A stretch of 64,000 nucleotides of DNA from Desulfovibrio sp. 86. GTDB taxonomy: Bacteria; Desulfobacterota; Desulfovibrionia; Desulfovibrionales; Desulfovibrionaceae. Below are positions 1-9,382 of the stretch, one piece after another. The position numbers and the translations under genes are program-made. Numbering within the stretch: the stretch's first letter is position 1; each line of letters starts with the position of its first letter. The notes under the pieces were generated by a model. It searched no databases, had not been told where the DNA came from, and saw nothing but the letters and a program-made list of their open reading frames with translations. The stretch is taken from assembly GCF_902702915.1 (NCBI RefSeq), contig NZ_LR738849.1, forward strand, positions 496,001 through 560,000. Direction: 5' to 3'.

Positions 1-477
1 GCCTTATAGTACAGTTAGTTACTGTGCTACTGCACAGAACGTTTTTTCCGTTTTGCCCCAAAAAAGGCAGGGCAGGTTTTGCGCATAACCGGGTAATACT
101 CCGGGACAAAATTTATCCATATTCATTTAATATACCGGCATATCTAGCAAAGCAAAATAACTAGCCTAAATATATATAAAAAATTTGAAGCCATTTTTAC
201 ATAAAACGCATTACAAATGAAAAAATTATACATTTACCATAGATATAACAATACCAGACAACTACAATATATTTACACACAATAACACGTTTACCCGCTC
301 AATAGCCATCCATACAAACCCACAAGCGCCATTGCACCATTCTATATACAGTAACACCCGTTCTTATGGATAATTTTTCATGGGTGGTGTACGGTGACGG
401 ACTTTTTGTCTCGGGTTCTGCCCGCGCAGCACTGTTCAGAGTCCATCCACACTGATTCCTCCATAAGGAGAGTGTTC
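1..477. other. AT-rich leader, no gene seen
   Basis: No coding region is supported here. The stretch becomes strongly AT-rich between about 150 and 300, as expected of an upstream regulatory region for the channel gene that starts at 478. I looked for a -24/-12 promoter like the one before the paralogous channel gene near 19.3 kb and did not find a convincing one. Confidence 0.5.
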
Positions 478-1365
478 ATGACCGGAGCGTCTTTTGAAGC
501 GCTGAATCCTCGCCAGATGTACGGCAAGGTTGTGGAAACCATGATAATCAAGGCCACAAGGCCTCCCCGCCAGGCTTTTTTGCTTTCCGTGATGGCGGGC
601 CTGTTTATAGGGTTGGGCTTTGTTTACTGCGCTGTGGCCAATGTGACGGGGGCTGGCAAGATCGTTGGCGGGCTTGTGTTCAGCCTTGGCCTCATGCTTG
701 TGGTGGTGGTGGGCGGCGATCTTTTCACCTCGACCACCATGACGCTTGTGCCCCGCGCGAGCAACAGGATCAGCTGGGGGCAGATGCTCGCAAACTGGGG
801 CATCGTTTATGCCGGAAATTTCGTCGGCGCCATTGCGCTGGTGGCCCTTATCCTTCTCAGCGGGCATCCCTGGAACGATGGCGGCAGCATTGCCCTTTAT
901 TACATCAAGACAACCGAATACAAGCTGACCCACACATTTATTGAAGCCCTGTTTTTGGGGGTCATGTGCAACCTTATGGTCTGCCTTGGCGTGTGGATGG
1001 GATATTCCGGCCGCTCGCTCTTCGACAAGATGGCAGCCTGCCTTTTTCCTGTGGGCCTGTTCATTGCCTGCGGATTCGAACACAGCATCGCCAACATGTT
1101 CATGCTCCCCATCGGCATACTGTGCAGCGGCATGATGCCGCCCGAAGTGGCGGCCAAACTGGCCGATCCTGTCCACACGCTCTCGCTGCTCACCTGGGAA
1201 AACTTTGTGCTGAAAAATCTCATCCCGGTAACACTGGGCAATATCCTTGGCGGTGGCGTGCTTGTGGGCCTGTTCCATTGGCTTGTGTTCGCAGGGGAAA
1301 CTACCAGGGAAGCCCACGCCACTAGCAACGCTCACGAAAGCCTGGAAGAGAAGCATGCCGGATAA
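478..1365 (+). CDS. Formate/nitrite transporter (FNT) family channel, copy 1
   Basis: A 295-residue polytopic membrane protein of the FocA/NirC/FdhC family, which forms pentameric channels for formate, nitrite or hydrosulfide. It has about six hydrophobic segments, with the family-typical glycine-rich stretch and the FTSTTMTL segment around residues 83-90. I start it at the ATG at 478, preceded by AAGGAG. An in-frame start at 394 would add 28 residues that the close paralogue at 19313 lacks. The two proteins are highly similar along their whole length. A hairpin with a T-run follows the stop, so it is probably transcribed alone. Formate is the likeliest substrate because the paralogue sits beside formate hydrogenlyase genes. 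Nitrite or hydrosulfide cannot be excluded from sequence. Confidence 0.88.
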   Translation: MTGASFEALNPRQMYGKVVETMIIKATRPPRQAFLLSVMAGLFIGLGFVYCAVANVTGAGKIVGGLVFSLGLMLVVVVGGDLFTSTTMTLVPRASNRISWGQMLANWGIVYAGNFVGAIALVALILLSGHPWNDGGSIALYYIKTTEYKLTHTFIEALFLGVMCNLMVCLGVWMGYSGRSLFDKMAACLFPVGLFIACGFEHSIANMFMLPIGILCSGMMPPEVAAKLADPVHTLSLLTWENFVLKNLIPVTLGNILGGGVLVGLFHWLVFAGETTREAHATSNAHESLEEKHAG

Positions 1366-1387
1366 CGCCATATTGTCATGGGGAGGG

Positions 1388-1414
1388 TGGCCGACTGCGG
1401 GGGCGGCCATTTTT
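1388..1414 (+). terminator. Rho-independent terminator after the FNT channel
   Basis: TGGCCG and CGGCCA arms enclose a 10-nt loop and are followed directly by TTTTT. It sits 22 nt after the stop codon of the channel gene. Confidence 0.7.
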
Positions 1415-2043
1415 CGGCCGTACCAGATTGAGTCGCGCTTTTTTTGCCCCGCGTAAATTTTTTGAAAGCTTGGGAGCCTCGGCGGTGACGCGTGAAAGCG
1501 CCCCTTCCCCCAGACACATCCCTACATCTGCGCACGCGGGCTCATGCCGCCATCGGGCCTGAGGCTTTTTCGGCGGTGACAGTAAAGATACCTGGTTGCG
1601 GTATCGGTAGGGACAGTGTATGTTGCAAAAAGCTCTACGGCGCTCCACGCAAACGCGTTCAGCGCATACAGCTGCGCGCTGTCTTTCGCACAGTGCGCCG
1701 CTCTCTGCCCCACCCGCAGGACAGTCCCCCCAACAGTTCTGGTCCGCTCTGCGGGCATCGGCTCATAATGTGTTTACGCCTTTGCGGCAGATGCCTGCCC
1801 GCACGGTCGTCAAGCACTTTCACAATGAAATGCCCTAACCAACGGCATACACATAGCAATCTTCTTCACTGCACAGGAACGCTTGCATATTTTTCAAAAA
1901 AACGTACTCTCCAACAAGCAGACTGGTATGCCTGCCGCAAAAGCGCGCCACACGGTGCTGCTGCGGCAAATTCCCTATGGGATTACGGCATGCTGCTGAA
2001 ATTTTTCGCGGTGGTGAACCCGCCCCGCAGACAAAGGACTTTC
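1415..2043. other. Long leader before the RNase E/G gene, with a decayed repeat copy
   Basis: About 630 nt without a convincing gene. An open frame continues upstream of the RNase gene from 1492, but that extension has no Shine-Dalgarno sequence and no family resemblance, so I treat it as untranslated leader. The part around 1744-1838 resembles the dispersed intergenic repeat seen at 8.6 and 19.0 kb (a TTACGCCTTTGCGGC core, then an imperfect CACTTTCACAATGAAATG palindrome). RNase E leaders are autoregulatory in Enterobacteria; whether that applies here is unknown. Confidence 0.4.
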
Positions 2044-5034
2044 ATGACCAAAGACCAAGAAACCCCAGTGACAGAGACCCAAAATTCCGGCGAACCGAGC
2101 CCGAAACCTTCCAAACCCAAGACCCGCGCTACTGCCCGCGGAAAGACGGCTGCTGCCTCTGAAACAGCGGCCAAACCGGCAGGAAAAATAGCGTCTCCTT
2201 CCCCCGCTTCCAAGACTTCCCCCAAGGCTTCTCCTTCCTCCGCCAGCGCGGATTCCGCACCAAAATCCGTCAGGCCCAAGACTGCCAGAAACACGGCGGG
2301 TAAATCCGCCTCGGGCAAAAAAATCTCCGGCACGGCAGACGCCCCCAAGGCGGGCACGTCTGACACCACGCCTGCGAAGTCTGGCACTGCGCCTGCGGTA
2401 AAGGCTGCATCAGAAAAAACCGCCAAGCATGCCGCGCCAGCGGCGCAGACGCCTGCGGAAAAGAGTGTGGAAAAAACGCCAGCCGCCGCTGCCGCCCCTT
2501 CCACCGCCAGCGGCGACAAAAAGCCCGCCGCAAAATCCAGATCCGCCCGAGGCAGGCAGACGGCCGCCAGGACGGGCAAGGACGGCGCGACCGCCGCCAA
2601 AGCAGAGAGTAAGGCCGTTCCGGCGGCAGCCACGGCTGAAGACGTGTCTACCAACGAAAAAGGCACTGCCAGAAACAAGGGCACAAGAACCGGAACAGCC
2701 AGGGGCACGGCCCGGACGCATGCTGGCAAAAGCACGGCCGCCAAGCCGGATGCCGCCACAAGCGCCGCTGACAAGCCTGCTGGTGCTGCTCCGGGCAAGG
2801 TTGCGACGGCCAACGCCAGACACGACGCCAGATCTGAAGCCATCTCTGAAGCCAGTTCTGACGCAAAACCGGCTTCCGCTGCCGGGGCTCGCCCTTCGGC
2901 CAGAGCCCGCGCCGCCGCGCCCCGCACAAAAACGTCGGCCCAGAGTCCTGCCAAAAAGGCCACCGCACAGCCTGAAAAGAAAAATCTCCCGTCCTCCGCC
3001 GATGCCCCCCAGGCCAAGCCTGCCCCGGTCAAAACCGAAGCCGCTCAGCGCCAGGCGCAAGCCGCTCAAGTTCAGGCCGCGCACACTGGCAAACCCGCTG
3101 CCGAGGTCAAGGACGCCACGCTTTCCGTCACTGCGACGGTCGCATCCACCGAAGTGCTGGCGCTGGCTTCCGGCGAAAAGCTGGCTATTGCCAGCCGCGA
3201 ATCTCTTGCCATTACGGCCTCTGAAACCCTGGCGCTGGAAGCTGTAGACACCCAGGATACTGAAGGACGCTCCGAAGGCTCCGACGATGCGCCGCGCCGC
3301 AAGAACAGGCGTGGACGTCGCGGAGGACGTGGCCGCAACCGCAGAAAAGAGCAGAATGGCGATAATGGCGATATGCAGGCCAGCGACGGACTCGCTGCCG
3401 ACGAGGTAAGTGACGACGCGCCGCAGAACGGCCAGATCCAAGCCCTTGCCGAAGCGGATCAGGCCAGCGCCGCCACGCCTGCCGCCAGCCCTGACAAGAA
3501 AACGGCCGAACCGGCCAAGGCTGCCGGCAACCAGAAATCTGCTTCTGCAGCGCCGACGGCCAAGGGCAAGGGAAAATCCGAAGCAAGCTCCGGCAGACGC
3601 CGCATGTTCATCAGCGTTTTGCCAGGCGAGCAGGTTGAGGTGGCCCTGACCGAAGACGGCCAGTTGCTTGAATATTACCTGGACATGCTGCATCAGCGCA
3701 AAATCAAGGGCAATATTTACAAGGGCGTCATCCACAACATCGATACCAATCTTCAGGCCGCTTTTGTGAGCTACGGCGCAGGCAAAAACGGCTTCTTGCA
3801 GATTGACGAAATCCATCCCGAATACTGGCTGACGCATCACGAACCCGCCAAGGGCAAAAAATTTCCGCCCATCCAGAAAGTGCTCAAGGCCGGACAGGAA
3901 GTGCTTGTTCAGGTCGTGAAGGAACCCACAGGCAGCAAGGGCGCGTTTTTGACCACGTGGCTCTCACTGGCCGGACGTTTTCTTGTGCTCACTCCCGGGC
4001 AGGAACAGATCGGCGTTTCGCGCAAAGTGGACGACGATGAGGAGCGGAGCCGCCTGCGCGAAATGATGAACGGCATTGACCCCGGCCCTGGGCTGGGTGT
4101 CATCGTGCGGACGGTCAGCGCGGGAACCACCAAGACCACCCTCAAGACTGACCTGCAATATCTGAAGCGCGTCTGGCGCGATATTCGCAAAAAAGCCACC
4201 GAGGTCACGGCCCCTGCCCTTATCTATCAGGAACCCGGCCTGTCGGAACGCGCCGTGCGCGACTATCTGACGGAAGACGTGGGCGAAATATGGGTGGACA
4301 ACGAGGATGTGGCCCAGAGCATCCGCGAAACCGTCAACCTGCTCTTCCCCCGCAAGAGTGATCTCGTGCGGCTGCACAATGATGTGCGCACCTCCATGTG
4401 GGAACGGTTCAACCTGCGCCGTCAGCTTGACCAGATTTATACCCGCGAAGTGCTGCTGCCCTCTGGCGGACGGCTGGTCTTTGACCAGACCGAGGCCCTC
4501 ATGGCCATTGATATCAACTCGGGCAAAATATCCGGCAAGGGCAACTTTGAAGCCATGGCCCATAAAACCAATATGGAAGCCGCCGAAGCCATTGCCCGCC
4601 ACCTCAAGTTGCGCGACATCGGCGGACAGGTGGTCATCGACTTCATTGAAATGCGCGATAAAAAGCACGTCATTGAAGTGGAAAAGACCCTGCGCACCAT
4701 CATGAAGAACGACCGCGCGCGGCATGATGTGGGCCGCATGAGCTCCTTTGGCCTTCTTGAACTCGTGCGTCAGCGCACCGGCTCATCGGCCCTGGCCATC
4801 ACCATGGAGCCCTGCCCCGCCTGCGGCGGCACGGGCCAGCGCCGCAACATCGAGTGGCAGGCCCTCCAGGCCCTGCGGGAAATGCACCGCATGCTGCGCG
4901 CTGAAAACAAAGAAAAATGCGTCTATAACGCCTCGCCCGAACTGGCTCTGTATCTGCTCAACCACAAGCGCGACAGTCTGCGTGAAATGGAACAAAGCTA
5001 CAGCAAATGTCTGGAAATATCCGTTCGTCCGTAA
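2044..5034 (+). CDS. rng/rne: Ribonuclease E/G with long low-complexity N-terminal extension
   Basis: Endoribonuclease of the RNase E/G family, which cuts AU-rich single-stranded RNA and matures rRNA, tRNA and mRNA. The 996-residue product has two parts. Residues 1 to about 518 are an Ala/Lys/Pro/Ser-rich, probably disordered basic tail that includes an RRGRRGGRGRNRR stretch. Residues about 519-996 are the catalytic core: an S1-like start (MFISVLPGEQ), the Mg-binding aspartates D823 (MAIDINSGK) and D866 (IDFIEMRD), 43 residues apart as in E. coli RNase E (D303/D346), and the Zn-link CPAC at 924-927. The extension is N-terminal, whereas the E. coli RNase E scaffold is C-terminal. The start at 2044 is preceded by AAAGGA. 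The queH start overlaps its stop by one base, suggesting coupling. Confidence 0.93.
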   Translation: MTKDQETPVTETQNSGEPSPKPSKPKTRATARGKTAAASETAAKPAGKIASPSPASKTSPKASPSSASADSAPKSVRPKTARNTAGKSASGKKISGTADAPKAGTSDTTPAKSGTAPAVKAASEKTAKHAAPAAQTPAEKSVEKTPAAAAAPSTASGDKKPAAKSRSARGRQTAARTGKDGATAAKAESKAVPAAATAEDVSTNEKGTARNKGTRTGTARGTARTHAGKSTAAKPDAATSAADKPAGAAPGKVATANARHDARSEAISEASSDAKPASAAGARPSARARAAAPRTKTSAQSPAKKATAQPEKKNLPSSADAPQAKPAPVKTEAAQRQAQAAQVQAAHTGKPAAEVKDATLSVTATVASTEVLALASGEKLAIASRESLAITASETLALEAVDTQDTEGRSEGSDDAPRRKNRRGRRGGRGRNRRKEQNGDNGDMQASDGLAADEVSDDAPQNGQIQALAEADQASAATPAASPDKKTAEPAKAAGNQKSASAAPTAKGKGKSEASSGRRRMFISVLPGEQVEVALTEDGQLLEYYLDMLHQRKIKGNIYKGVIHNIDTNLQAAFVSYGAGKNGFLQIDEIHPEYWLTHHEPAKGKKFPPIQKVLKAGQEVLVQVVKEPTGSKGAFLTTWLSLAGRFLVLTPGQEQIGVSRKVDDDEERSRLREMMNGIDPGPGLGVIVRTVSAGTTKTTLKTDLQYLKRVWRDIRKKATEVTAPALIYQEPGLSERAVRDYLTEDVGEIWVDNEDVAQSIRETVNLLFPRKSDLVRLHNDVRTSMWERFNLRRQLDQIYTREVLLPSGGRLVFDQTEALMAIDINSGKISGKGNFEAMAHKTNMEAAEAIARHLKLRDIGGQVVIDFIEMRDKKHVIEVEKTLRTIMKNDRARHDVGRMSSFGLLELVRQRTGSSALAITMEPCPACGGTGQRRNIEWQALQALREMHRMLRAENKEKCVYNASPELALYLLNHKRDSLREMEQSYSKCLEISVRP

Positions 5035-5729
5035 TGGACCGACAAGGCTCACCTTCCGGGAAGCCGTGCTTCCCGGAAGGTGCCGCAGCCATCTCCACAA
5101 AACCAGTGCCCACTGACTCCTCCGGTCCGCAACCCTCCCCCGCCGCTGCGTCCCATGCGCGCAGCCTGTTGCTGCACGTCTGCTGCGGCCCTTGCGCCGT
5201 CATGCCGATCACGCGGCTGCTGGATGAAGGGTTTGCGGTCACAGCCTGGTATATGAATCCCAACATACACCCGCTCTCCGAATATCTGCGCAGAAGGGAC
5301 GCGGCGGGCCAATGCGCCGAACGGATGGGCATACCCATTCTTTATGACGATGCCAGCTGGAACATCACCGCCTGGTTGCGGGCTGTGGCGGGACGCGATG
5401 CCGCGCCGCAACGCTGCGCATATTGCTGCTCGAGCCGCATTGAGGCAGCCTTTGCCGCCGCCCGGCAGCTGGGCTTCGCCTTTGTGAGCACCAGCCTGCT
5501 GTATTCACGCTATCAACCCCACGAAGTCATCAAACAGGCAGGTGAACGCCTGTCCAGCCCGGACGGCGCGGGTCCCGGCTTCGTATACAGAGACTTTCGT
5601 GAAGACTGGCAGGAAGGCATCGACAGATCAAAGGCGCTGGAGCTGTACCGTCAGCCCTACTGTGGCTGCATTTATAGCGAAGCCGAGCGCTACGAAAAAA
5701 AGCTGTCACGTCTGATTTCAGCCCGATAA
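5034..5729 (+). CDS. queH: Epoxyqueuosine reductase QueH
   Basis: A 231-residue protein of the QueH (DUF208) family, the non-cobalamin enzyme that reduces epoxyqueuosine to queuosine in tRNA. The diagnostic cysteines are visible: the VCCGPC motif, a CAYCC cluster mid-protein and YCGC near the end. These should carry an Fe-S cluster, a second metal site and the redox pair. The first 30 or so residues are not conserved. I place the start at the ATG at 5034, which overlaps the RNase stop codon as TAATG. A start at 5007 is possible. Function follows from the family and was not tested here. Confidence 0.85.
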   Translation: MDRQGSPSGKPCFPEGAAAISTKPVPTDSSGPQPSPAAASHARSLLLHVCCGPCAVMPITRLLDEGFAVTAWYMNPNIHPLSEYLRRRDAAGQCAERMGIPILYDDASWNITAWLRAVAGRDAAPQRCAYCCSSRIEAAFAAARQLGFAFVSTSLLYSRYQPHEVIKQAGERLSSPDGAGPGFVYRDFREDWQEGIDRSKALELYRQPYCGCIYSEAERYEKKLSRLISAR

Positions 5730-5750
5730 AAAATTTTTTGCATTTTTGAC

Positions 5751-5779
5751 TTGACCTTACCCCGTATTTTCCGTAAACA
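5751..5779 (+). promoter_or_regulatory. Putative sigma-70 promoter of tRNA-Asn
   Basis: TTGACC at 5751-5756 and TAAACA at 5774-5779 are separated by 17 nt and lie about 18 nt upstream of the tRNA. The -10 element is a poor match, so this is tentative. Confidence 0.4.
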
Positions 5780-5796
5780 CTTCCTTGCCTGAACGA

Positions 5797-5872
5797 TCCC
5801 CGATAGCTCAATTGGCAGAGCGGGTGACTGTTAATCACTAGGTTGGCGGTTCAAGTCCGTCTCGGGGAGCCA
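5797..5872 (+). tRNA. tRNA-Asn (GTT anticodon)
   Basis: A 76-nt cloverleaf. Acceptor arms are TCCCCGA and TCGGGGA with discriminator G and an encoded CCA. The D-arm is AGCTCAATTGGCAGAGC, the anticodon loop CTGTTAA gives GTT, and the T-arm contains GGTTCAAGTCC. All stems pair. Confidence 0.96.
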
Positions 5873-5881
5873 AAAGAAAAC

Positions 5882-5917
5882 AAGCCTTTACAGCTAATCA
5901 CTGTAAGGGCTTTTTTC
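5882..5917 (+). terminator. Rho-independent terminator after tRNA-Asn
   Basis: Arms AAGCCTTTACAG and CTGTAAGGGCTT pair with one G-U and enclose 7 nt; they run into TTTTTT. It lies 10 nt after the tRNA. Confidence 0.8.
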
Positions 5918-6192
5918 GTTGGGCTACCACCACGCCGGAAGAATTCCGTAAAAAGAATACAGCCTGCAACCCATTGGGAATCGCTATTACAACTGGTATA
6001 CGCAGTGGGGTAAGGTCAATTATAGCAGACCCTGAACATGAAGCGCACGAGGCGAGTCGTGAGTGATAGGACGATGGCGCCTCTGAGGGGAAATATGGCC
6101 CTGAAAAATTTTTCAAAGAAGAAACCACAAAGCGCATGCGCAGCAACCTGTGGCAAAACATGGACTATTAGTCGCATCGGCAGGATCGTGCA
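5918..6192. other. tRNA-adjacent stretch with possible coding debris
   Basis: No intact gene. One forward frame (about 5930-6063) reads for some 44 codons through an ordinary-looking peptide (includes GIRSGVRSIIADPEHEAHEA) before a stop and lacks a start. This could be debris of a gene lost next to the tRNA, a common integration site. I do not recognise it and found no integrase or duplicated tRNA end. Confidence 0.25.
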
Positions 6193-6945
6193 ATGAAAAT
6201 TTTTCTGTGCATCGCCGCACTAATGCTTTGCGGAGTCTATCTGTCAAAATACGCTTTTGATCGTTCTCCGTTGCGCGGTATGGGACAGAATGGCACGGCT
6301 GATATGCCTGTGCTTGTTTCGCGAGCGCGGCCATTCGTCACTTTTGCACCAGCCAGGGATATGAGCTTGATCGCCGATGGGTGGTGCAGCCTGAGTCCAG
6401 AAACACGTCTTTCCGTGGCAGGGAACGGTCGGCTGTGGTTTGCCGCTTACAAGAATGGCGTTGGCCTGCTCATCACGGCATTGGCTGAAACTGAAGCCCC
6501 GTGGCTCTGGGAGGCGGCCCACCATCCCCCCTTTCCGGTGCTGAGAGGCGGAACAACCCCCTACAAGGGCGAAACATTGCACGAGACGCTGTATACGCTT
6601 ACCGCCGATGCCGACCCTTTTCACCCTCTGCAAGCCGCTGTCAAAGATACCACCTGCCTTGTGTACCGGGCAAAACTGCTGCTGGACTTCCAGCATCTGC
6701 AGGTGATTATTGAATATCATGAGCCTATAACTCAAGAACAAGCACGAGATATAGCCTATGATCTGCCCTATCTGAATGCCTTTCAGGAACGCGGCAGAGC
6801 CGCATGCTCCATTGTGCTGCCGGGAAAGAGCAATGAATATGTGCTTCCAAGACGCATTGATAAAATTCCTGTGGCTGACAAAGCCATTTCGCGAATAAAG
6901 CTTTCTCGCTGGACAGGTGAAATGCAGCATCTGGGAAGCCTCTAG
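6193..6945 (+). CDS. Hypothetical protein with N-terminal membrane/export segment
   Basis: A 250-residue protein. The first ~20 residues (MKIFLCIAALMLCGVYL) form a hydrophobic export or anchor segment. The Cys in it is not in a good lipobox because the preceding residue is Leu. The rest is soluble, with several Cys and Trp residues and no motif I can assign. It resembles small exported proteins of Desulfovibrio annotated only by domain-of-unknown-function numbers; that is an impression, not an identification. A weak AGGA precedes the start, and it appears to be monocistronic. A copy of the dispersed intergenic repeat begins at its stop codon. Confidence 0.6.
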   Translation: MKIFLCIAALMLCGVYLSKYAFDRSPLRGMGQNGTADMPVLVSRARPFVTFAPARDMSLIADGWCSLSPETRLSVAGNGRLWFAAYKNGVGLLITALAETEAPWLWEAAHHPPFPVLRGGTTPYKGETLHETLYTLTADADPFHPLQAAVKDTTCLVYRAKLLLDFQHLQVIIEYHEPITQEQARDIAYDLPYLNAFQERGRAACSIVLPGKSNEYVLPRRIDKIPVADKAISRIKLSRWTGEMQHLGSL

Positions 6946-7045
6946 AGCATTTTCGCATTGAAAACATCCATTTTCAATGCGTCCAAGACGCCCACGTTGG
7001 CGCGTAACAGCGCAAATAAATTGCGCTTACGCCTCTGCACTCGTG
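6944..7045. repeat. Dispersed intergenic repeat, copy A (5' part)
   Basis: Shares AGAGCATTTTCGCATTGAAAA, a TCCAAGACGCC block, and GCGTAAC.GCGCAAATAAATT.CGCTTAC with the copy at 18957. It starts at the stop codon of the preceding gene and lacks the 3' palindrome found in other copies. Confidence 0.6.
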
Positions 7046-7119
7046 TAGACACTATCTAGTTCGGAGATGTCGCATAGTGTGACCGCAGTATTGTAGGACA
7101 GCCAGTCTTCTGCCAAACG

Positions 7120-7150
7120 TTGCGCTGGCGGGCAAAACCCGCCAGCGCAA
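7120..7150 (-). terminator. Hairpin downstream of the MFS gene
   Basis: Perfect 13-bp arms TTGCGCTGGCGGG and CCCGCCAGCGCAA around a 5-nt loop, just after the stop of the leftward MFS gene. No T-run follows on that strand, so it may be an mRNA-stabilising end or a weak terminator. Confidence 0.5.
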
Positions 7151-7160
7151 GACACGCGTC

Positions 7161-8459
7161 TTAAGCCGCCACAGCCTCGTGTTCACTGTCAAAGGGGCGT
7201 TCCGGGTGCATGAACCATGTCAGGATGGCCCCCACGCCGCAAATGGACACTGAAATGGAGAACGGCACAACCCAACTGCCGGTGATGTCCACCACAACAC
7301 CAAAAACGATGGGTGAAATGATGCCCGCCAAACCGAAGCCGAAGTTCATCATGCCGCCGGCAACACCGGCGTAATTTCTGGAGATGTCCATGGGCACCGC
7401 CCAGATGGTTCCGCAAATAAGCTCCATTGAGAAGAAAGACAGACAGAGAAGAATGGAGATTGTTGTAATGTCCGAGGTGAAGAGGGTGCCGAGCAGGAAG
7501 GATCCCCCCATGCAAAAAGCAACAGCGATAAACAGATTGCGTGCGAGACGCTTTCGGCCGGTTTTCACCAGGATCCGGTCAGAGATCATACCGCCCAATG
7601 TGTCGCCGACAACACCAGCCGCCATGGTCAGGCCAGCCAGCAGCGCTGAATTTTTCAGGTTCAGGCCATGAACATTCTGGAAGAACAAGGGGAGCCATGA
7701 AATGAACACCCACAGCATCCAGCCGTAACAAAAGTCCACCATGGTCACAGGAAGCATACGTTTGGCCAGCGCGTTAAACGGAATCTTGGACTGCTTGGTC
7801 ACATGGGATGGGGGAGCCAAACCCTTCAGATCTTCGGCGGTCATGCCAGGATGCTTGTGCGGATCGTCACGGTAAAAAACGTACCACAGAACAGCCCACA
7901 ACAGCGAAAGTGCGCCGCAAACATAAAAGGCCGCCCGCCAGCCATCCAGCAAAATGAAAAAGGCTACCAGGGGCGGGGCCACGGCACCACCCAACCGGGA
8001 GGCGCTGTGGGTTATTCCCTGAATAAAGCCGAACCGGTGCGTGGGGTACCAGTTGCGCATGGCAGCGGTTGCAGCCGAGAAGGTAGGGCCTTCGCCGCAC
8101 CCCAAGAGGAGACGCGCGATGAACAGGGTAAGCAGGCCGGAAATAAAGCCGGTGTAAATGGTGGACAAGCCCACGATGCAACCGCAGATGAAGAGAGAAA
8201 GACGTGCCCCCCACTGCTTGACCATCCACCCGCCCGTAAGTTGGCCAATCAGATAGGGATAGGAAAATGCGGAAAATGCTATGCCGATTTCCGTCGCGTG
8301 GAAACCGAATTCTTTCATCATGTCCTTGGCAGAGAGAGATATATTCACTCTGTCAAGATACATAATAAAATAAAGACTGCATAAAAGAATAGTGACGACT
8401 ACTTTAGGGTTTATCAAATGCTTTTTCTGTACTTCTATTTCTTGTTGTACAACCTGCAT
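7161..8459 (-). CDS. MFS transporter, probable sulfoacetate importer (SauU-like)
   Basis: A 432-residue major facilitator protein with about 12 membrane segments, similar to the anion:cation symporter branch that takes up organic anions. The segment between helices 2 and 3 carries the family-type GGWMVKQWGAR. The start at 8459 is preceded by AAGGTGG. In Cupriavidus necator the proposed sulfoacetate carrier SauU is also an MFS protein. Here the gene lies 1.1 kb downstream of, and on the same strand as, the ligase/dehydrogenase genes that would act on sulfoacetate. The substrate is therefore inferred from context. A general organic-acid carrier is the main alternative. Confidence 0.75.
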   Translation of the reverse strand: MQVVQQEIEVQKKHLINPKVVVTILLCSLYFIMYLDRVNISLSAKDMMKEFGFHATEIGIAFSAFSYPYLIGQLTGGWMVKQWGARLSLFICGCIVGLSTIYTGFISGLLTLFIARLLLGCGEGPTFSAATAAMRNWYPTHRFGFIQGITHSASRLGGAVAPPLVAFFILLDGWRAAFYVCGALSLLWAVLWYVFYRDDPHKHPGMTAEDLKGLAPPSHVTKQSKIPFNALAKRMLPVTMVDFCYGWMLWVFISWLPLFFQNVHGLNLKNSALLAGLTMAAGVVGDTLGGMISDRILVKTGRKRLARNLFIAVAFCMGGSFLLGTLFTSDITTISILLCLSFFSMELICGTIWAVPMDISRNYAGVAGGMMNFGFGLAGIISPIVFGVVVDITGSWVVPFSISVSICGVGAILTWFMHPERPFDSEHEAVAA

Positions 8460-8586
8460 ATCGTGCCACCTTATACTGCATTTTATCAATGTTACAGCAG
8501 TTCCAGACGCTTGATACCCGCAATAAACTTTTCCGTGTATCCTTTACGCATAAAGATATTCTTTATCATGAGCGGATTACATTTGA

Positions 8587-8717
8587 GAGCGTGCATTCTC
8601 AAAATTCAAGATACGTCCGCGTCGGCGCGTAATCGCGCAAATAACTTGCGCTTGCGCCTTTGCGGCGGGCGTCTGCTCATGCAGCCGCCAGAACGCTTTC
8701 AAAGTGAAATTGCTCTA
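8587..8717. repeat. Dispersed intergenic repeat, copy B
   Basis: Contains GCGCGTAATCGCGCAAATAA, TTTGCGGCGGGCGTCTGCTC and a degenerate 3' palindrome (CTTTCAAAGTGAAATTGCTCT). It matches copy C at 18957-19108 block by block. Confidence 0.7.
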
Positions 8718-9332
8718 ATCGGATACAACGGATGTCCCCCCCGGGCACGGTTCACCTTCATCTGGCTCGGCAAAGCATGCGCTTTTGCGCAACCTCGGCC
8801 GATGGGCTCCTTTACCAATTGAGGAATTGCCGCCGCTAGAAACAAATTCTTGCTCTGTATATTGCAATGCAAATATGGCATGCATTCGACTTCCCTTTTT
8901 GCGTGCTGTGTCCACTCTCAAAACAACCATGCGGCTGCGTAAGCAGCGAAAAGCGCAATTTATTGGCCACGTGGCACGCAGTCAGCCATATTGACTTCGA
9001 TATTGTTACTTTTTTCACCTCTTAGAGAATTTTTTATGACAGATTTTTTTAATTTACCAATTTACATAGATATTTTTAGGGTCAATATGTTATGTATTAT
9101 TTTATATAGATATATTAATATTTAATTATTTCATTTGCTTATATATTGTGAATTTTTACTCAAATATTTCACCAAAACCCGGTCCGCACTGCCGGAACAT
9201 GCGGCTGGCGTGACGACATTTGAAAAAATCGTCGTGGGGTTTTCGCGTCCTAAAGGGAGGCCCTTATCTCGCCCGGCCATGGCGAGGATGCGCCGAAACC
9301 CACGGGCATACAGCGATCAGATCCTGGCCTCT

Positions 9333-9382
9333 CCTTTGCCCATCCTGACTGCGGCGGCTTGCTGAGTCAGGATGGGCAAAGG
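9333..9382. repeat. Perfect 18-bp inverted repeat
   Basis: CCTTTGCCCATCCTGACT (9333-9350) and its exact complement (9365-9382) enclose 14 nt. There is no T-run on either side. It lies 200 nt beyond the 3' end of sauD and could be an RNA end structure or a mobile-element relic. Confidence 0.7.

Noticed and set aside
2410..3840. Long open frame on the minus strand opposite the RNase E/G N-terminus
   Set aside because: It arises from the Ala/Lys/Pro-rich codon pattern of the real gene. It has no ribosome-binding site and its translation is compositionally odd (Gly/Arg/Ala).
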